Shown here piece after piece: positions 60,955 through 64,000 of a stretch of DNA of 64,000 nucleotides; positions within the stretch are counted from its first letter, which is position 1; the number at the start of each line of letters is the position of its first letter. Origin of the DNA: Agrobacterium tumefaciens (lineage in GTDB: Bacteria > Pseudomonadota > Alphaproteobacteria > Rhizobiales > Rhizobiaceae); contig NZ_CP039903.1 of the NCBI RefSeq assembly GCF_005221385.1, forward strand, positions 2,346,001 to 2,410,000. Direction: 5' to 3'. Under the pieces are notes generated by a model, which was not told the origin of the DNA, did not search any database, and was given only the letters and a program-made list of their open reading frames with translations. The translations under genes were made by a program, and so were the position numbers.

Positions 60955-60980
60955 AAGCCCTCCGATGAGGAGGGCTTATT
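60955..60980. terminator. Bidirectional terminator between cytochrome b561 and tRNA-fMet
   Basis: Perfect stem AAGCCCTCC/GGAGGGCTT with a five-base loop. On the minus strand it is followed by TT plus more T-rich bases, so it can end the rRNA/tRNA transcript, and on the plus strand the cytochrome operon. Confidence 0.8.
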
Positions 60981-61003
60981 CGTTTGATAAGTCTTGAAGA
61001 TTT

Positions 61004-61080
<77 letters not shown>

Positions 61081-61221
61081 TTACCAGTGTAAATCCCTAT
61101 GGGATTTATCGCGACTGCATCACAGGGAAGCTGTGATGCCTACTGCCGGAGCAAATTGCCGAAGGCGATTTGTCTCCTGTAAGGGACGCACGAGGCGTTT
61201 GCCTTATGTTTTAAGTCCCGG

Positions 61222-61250
61222 AACGACAAAAGGCCGCTATTAGCGGCCCT
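61222..61250 (-). terminator. Hairpin with T-run between 5S rRNA and tRNA-fMet
   Basis: GGCCGCTA/TAGCGGCC (61232-61248) with a one-base loop as written, followed on the minus strand by TTTTGTCGTT. It looks like an intrinsic terminator placed before the tRNA. Confidence 0.55.
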
Positions 61251-61305
61251 CTTGTATCGGCTGGGCCGAAGTTTGATTTGAGAAGATTTGATGTTGCGTT
61301 TTGCA

Positions 61306-61423
61306 GACCTGGCAGCGACCTACTCTCCCGCGTCTTGAGACGGAGTACCATTGGCGCTGGGGCGTTTCACGGCCGTGTTCGGAATGGGAACGGGTGCAGC
61401 CGCCCCGCGATAACCACCAGGTC
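61306..61423 (-). rRNA. 5S ribosomal RNA
   Basis: About 118 bases. Terminal pairing GACCTGG...CCAGGTC is visible, and the internal CCGCGTCTTGAGACGGAGTA region matches alphaproteobacterial 5S. End positions may be off by a few bases. Confidence 0.92.
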
Positions 61424-61675
61424 GGCAAAACGCAACATTGATCATGTTTTCACATGAGTGTTGTTTCGAGAAGCTGGGTGGCATTGCCACTTTTTATCTT
61501 AATTACACGTCTTTCCGTGACTGGTCCGTTTGCCTGCCTTGCTCGAGATCGAGCGTGGCAGCCATACAGGACGCTAGTCCGTCGCGCCTTTTGGCGCGGC
61601 CCGTCCGGAGCCCTTCGGGCGTCAGGACAGAAGAATGATGTCATCGAACTTTGTTTGATGAACATGAACAATGGG

Positions 61676-64000
<2,325 letters not shown>

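Overview
The window looks like a piece of the circular chromosome of a biovar 1 Agrobacterium (Rhizobiaceae). The strongest markers are a telomere resolvase gene (telA), found in agrobacteria that carry a linear second chromosome, and the chromosomal virulence gene acvB directly behind lpiA/mprF. Supporting signs are a RIME-type rhizobial intergenic repeat, even GC-rich coding, and an rRNA operon ending in 5S and tRNA-fMet. All taxonomic statements come from recognising protein sequences, not from a search.

Layout. 1-4995: a sugar ABC transporter (binding protein cut by the window edge, two permeases, UgpC/MalK-type ATPase) and a PfkB sugar kinase. 5138-16178: a probable D-amino-acid/peptide utilisation locus with a DmpA-type aminopeptidase, a D-amino-acid aminotransferase, a LysR regulator, an S12 D-aminopeptidase-like serine hydrolase, a five-gene peptide ABC transporter and an M19 dipeptidase. 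16237-22394: a small membrane protein, lpiA-acvB, then telA. 22707-25031: a large protein built of DUF1217-like repeats. 25091-32392: a complete gamma-resorcylate pathway (graK,E,B,C,F,A,D on the minus strand and graR divergent) with palindromic operators. 32492-36008: a lipoprotein, an outer-membrane beta-barrel protein and a two-component system. 36205-39022: a TetR regulator and an Old-Yellow-Enzyme-type flavoprotein.

39050-45217: a second two-component system, divergent from dsbD plus a DsbA-like gene and facing an L,D-transpeptidase plus a second DsbA-like gene. The same CTTAAG-N5-CTTAAG box lies before both target operons and before the regulator itself, so this looks like one envelope thiol-redox/cell-wall regulon. 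45519-46631: an endonuclease/phosphatase-family protein. 46834-57712: a large minus-strand catabolic locus with a LysR regulator, a nitrilase-superfamily hydrolase, an RraA-like protein, a polyamine-type ABC transporter, a GlpA-like dehydrogenase with a BFD iron-sulfur domain, a partner FAD oxidoreductase and a GlpK-like kinase with an altered substrate pocket. Its substrate is unknown to me.

58096-60937: an ECF sigma/anti-sigma module with YceI, a small unknown protein and cytochrome b561. 61004-64000: tRNA-fMet, 5S and the 3' part of 23S rRNA, all on the minus strand. No CRISPR array, prophage, transposase or plasmid-transfer gene was seen.
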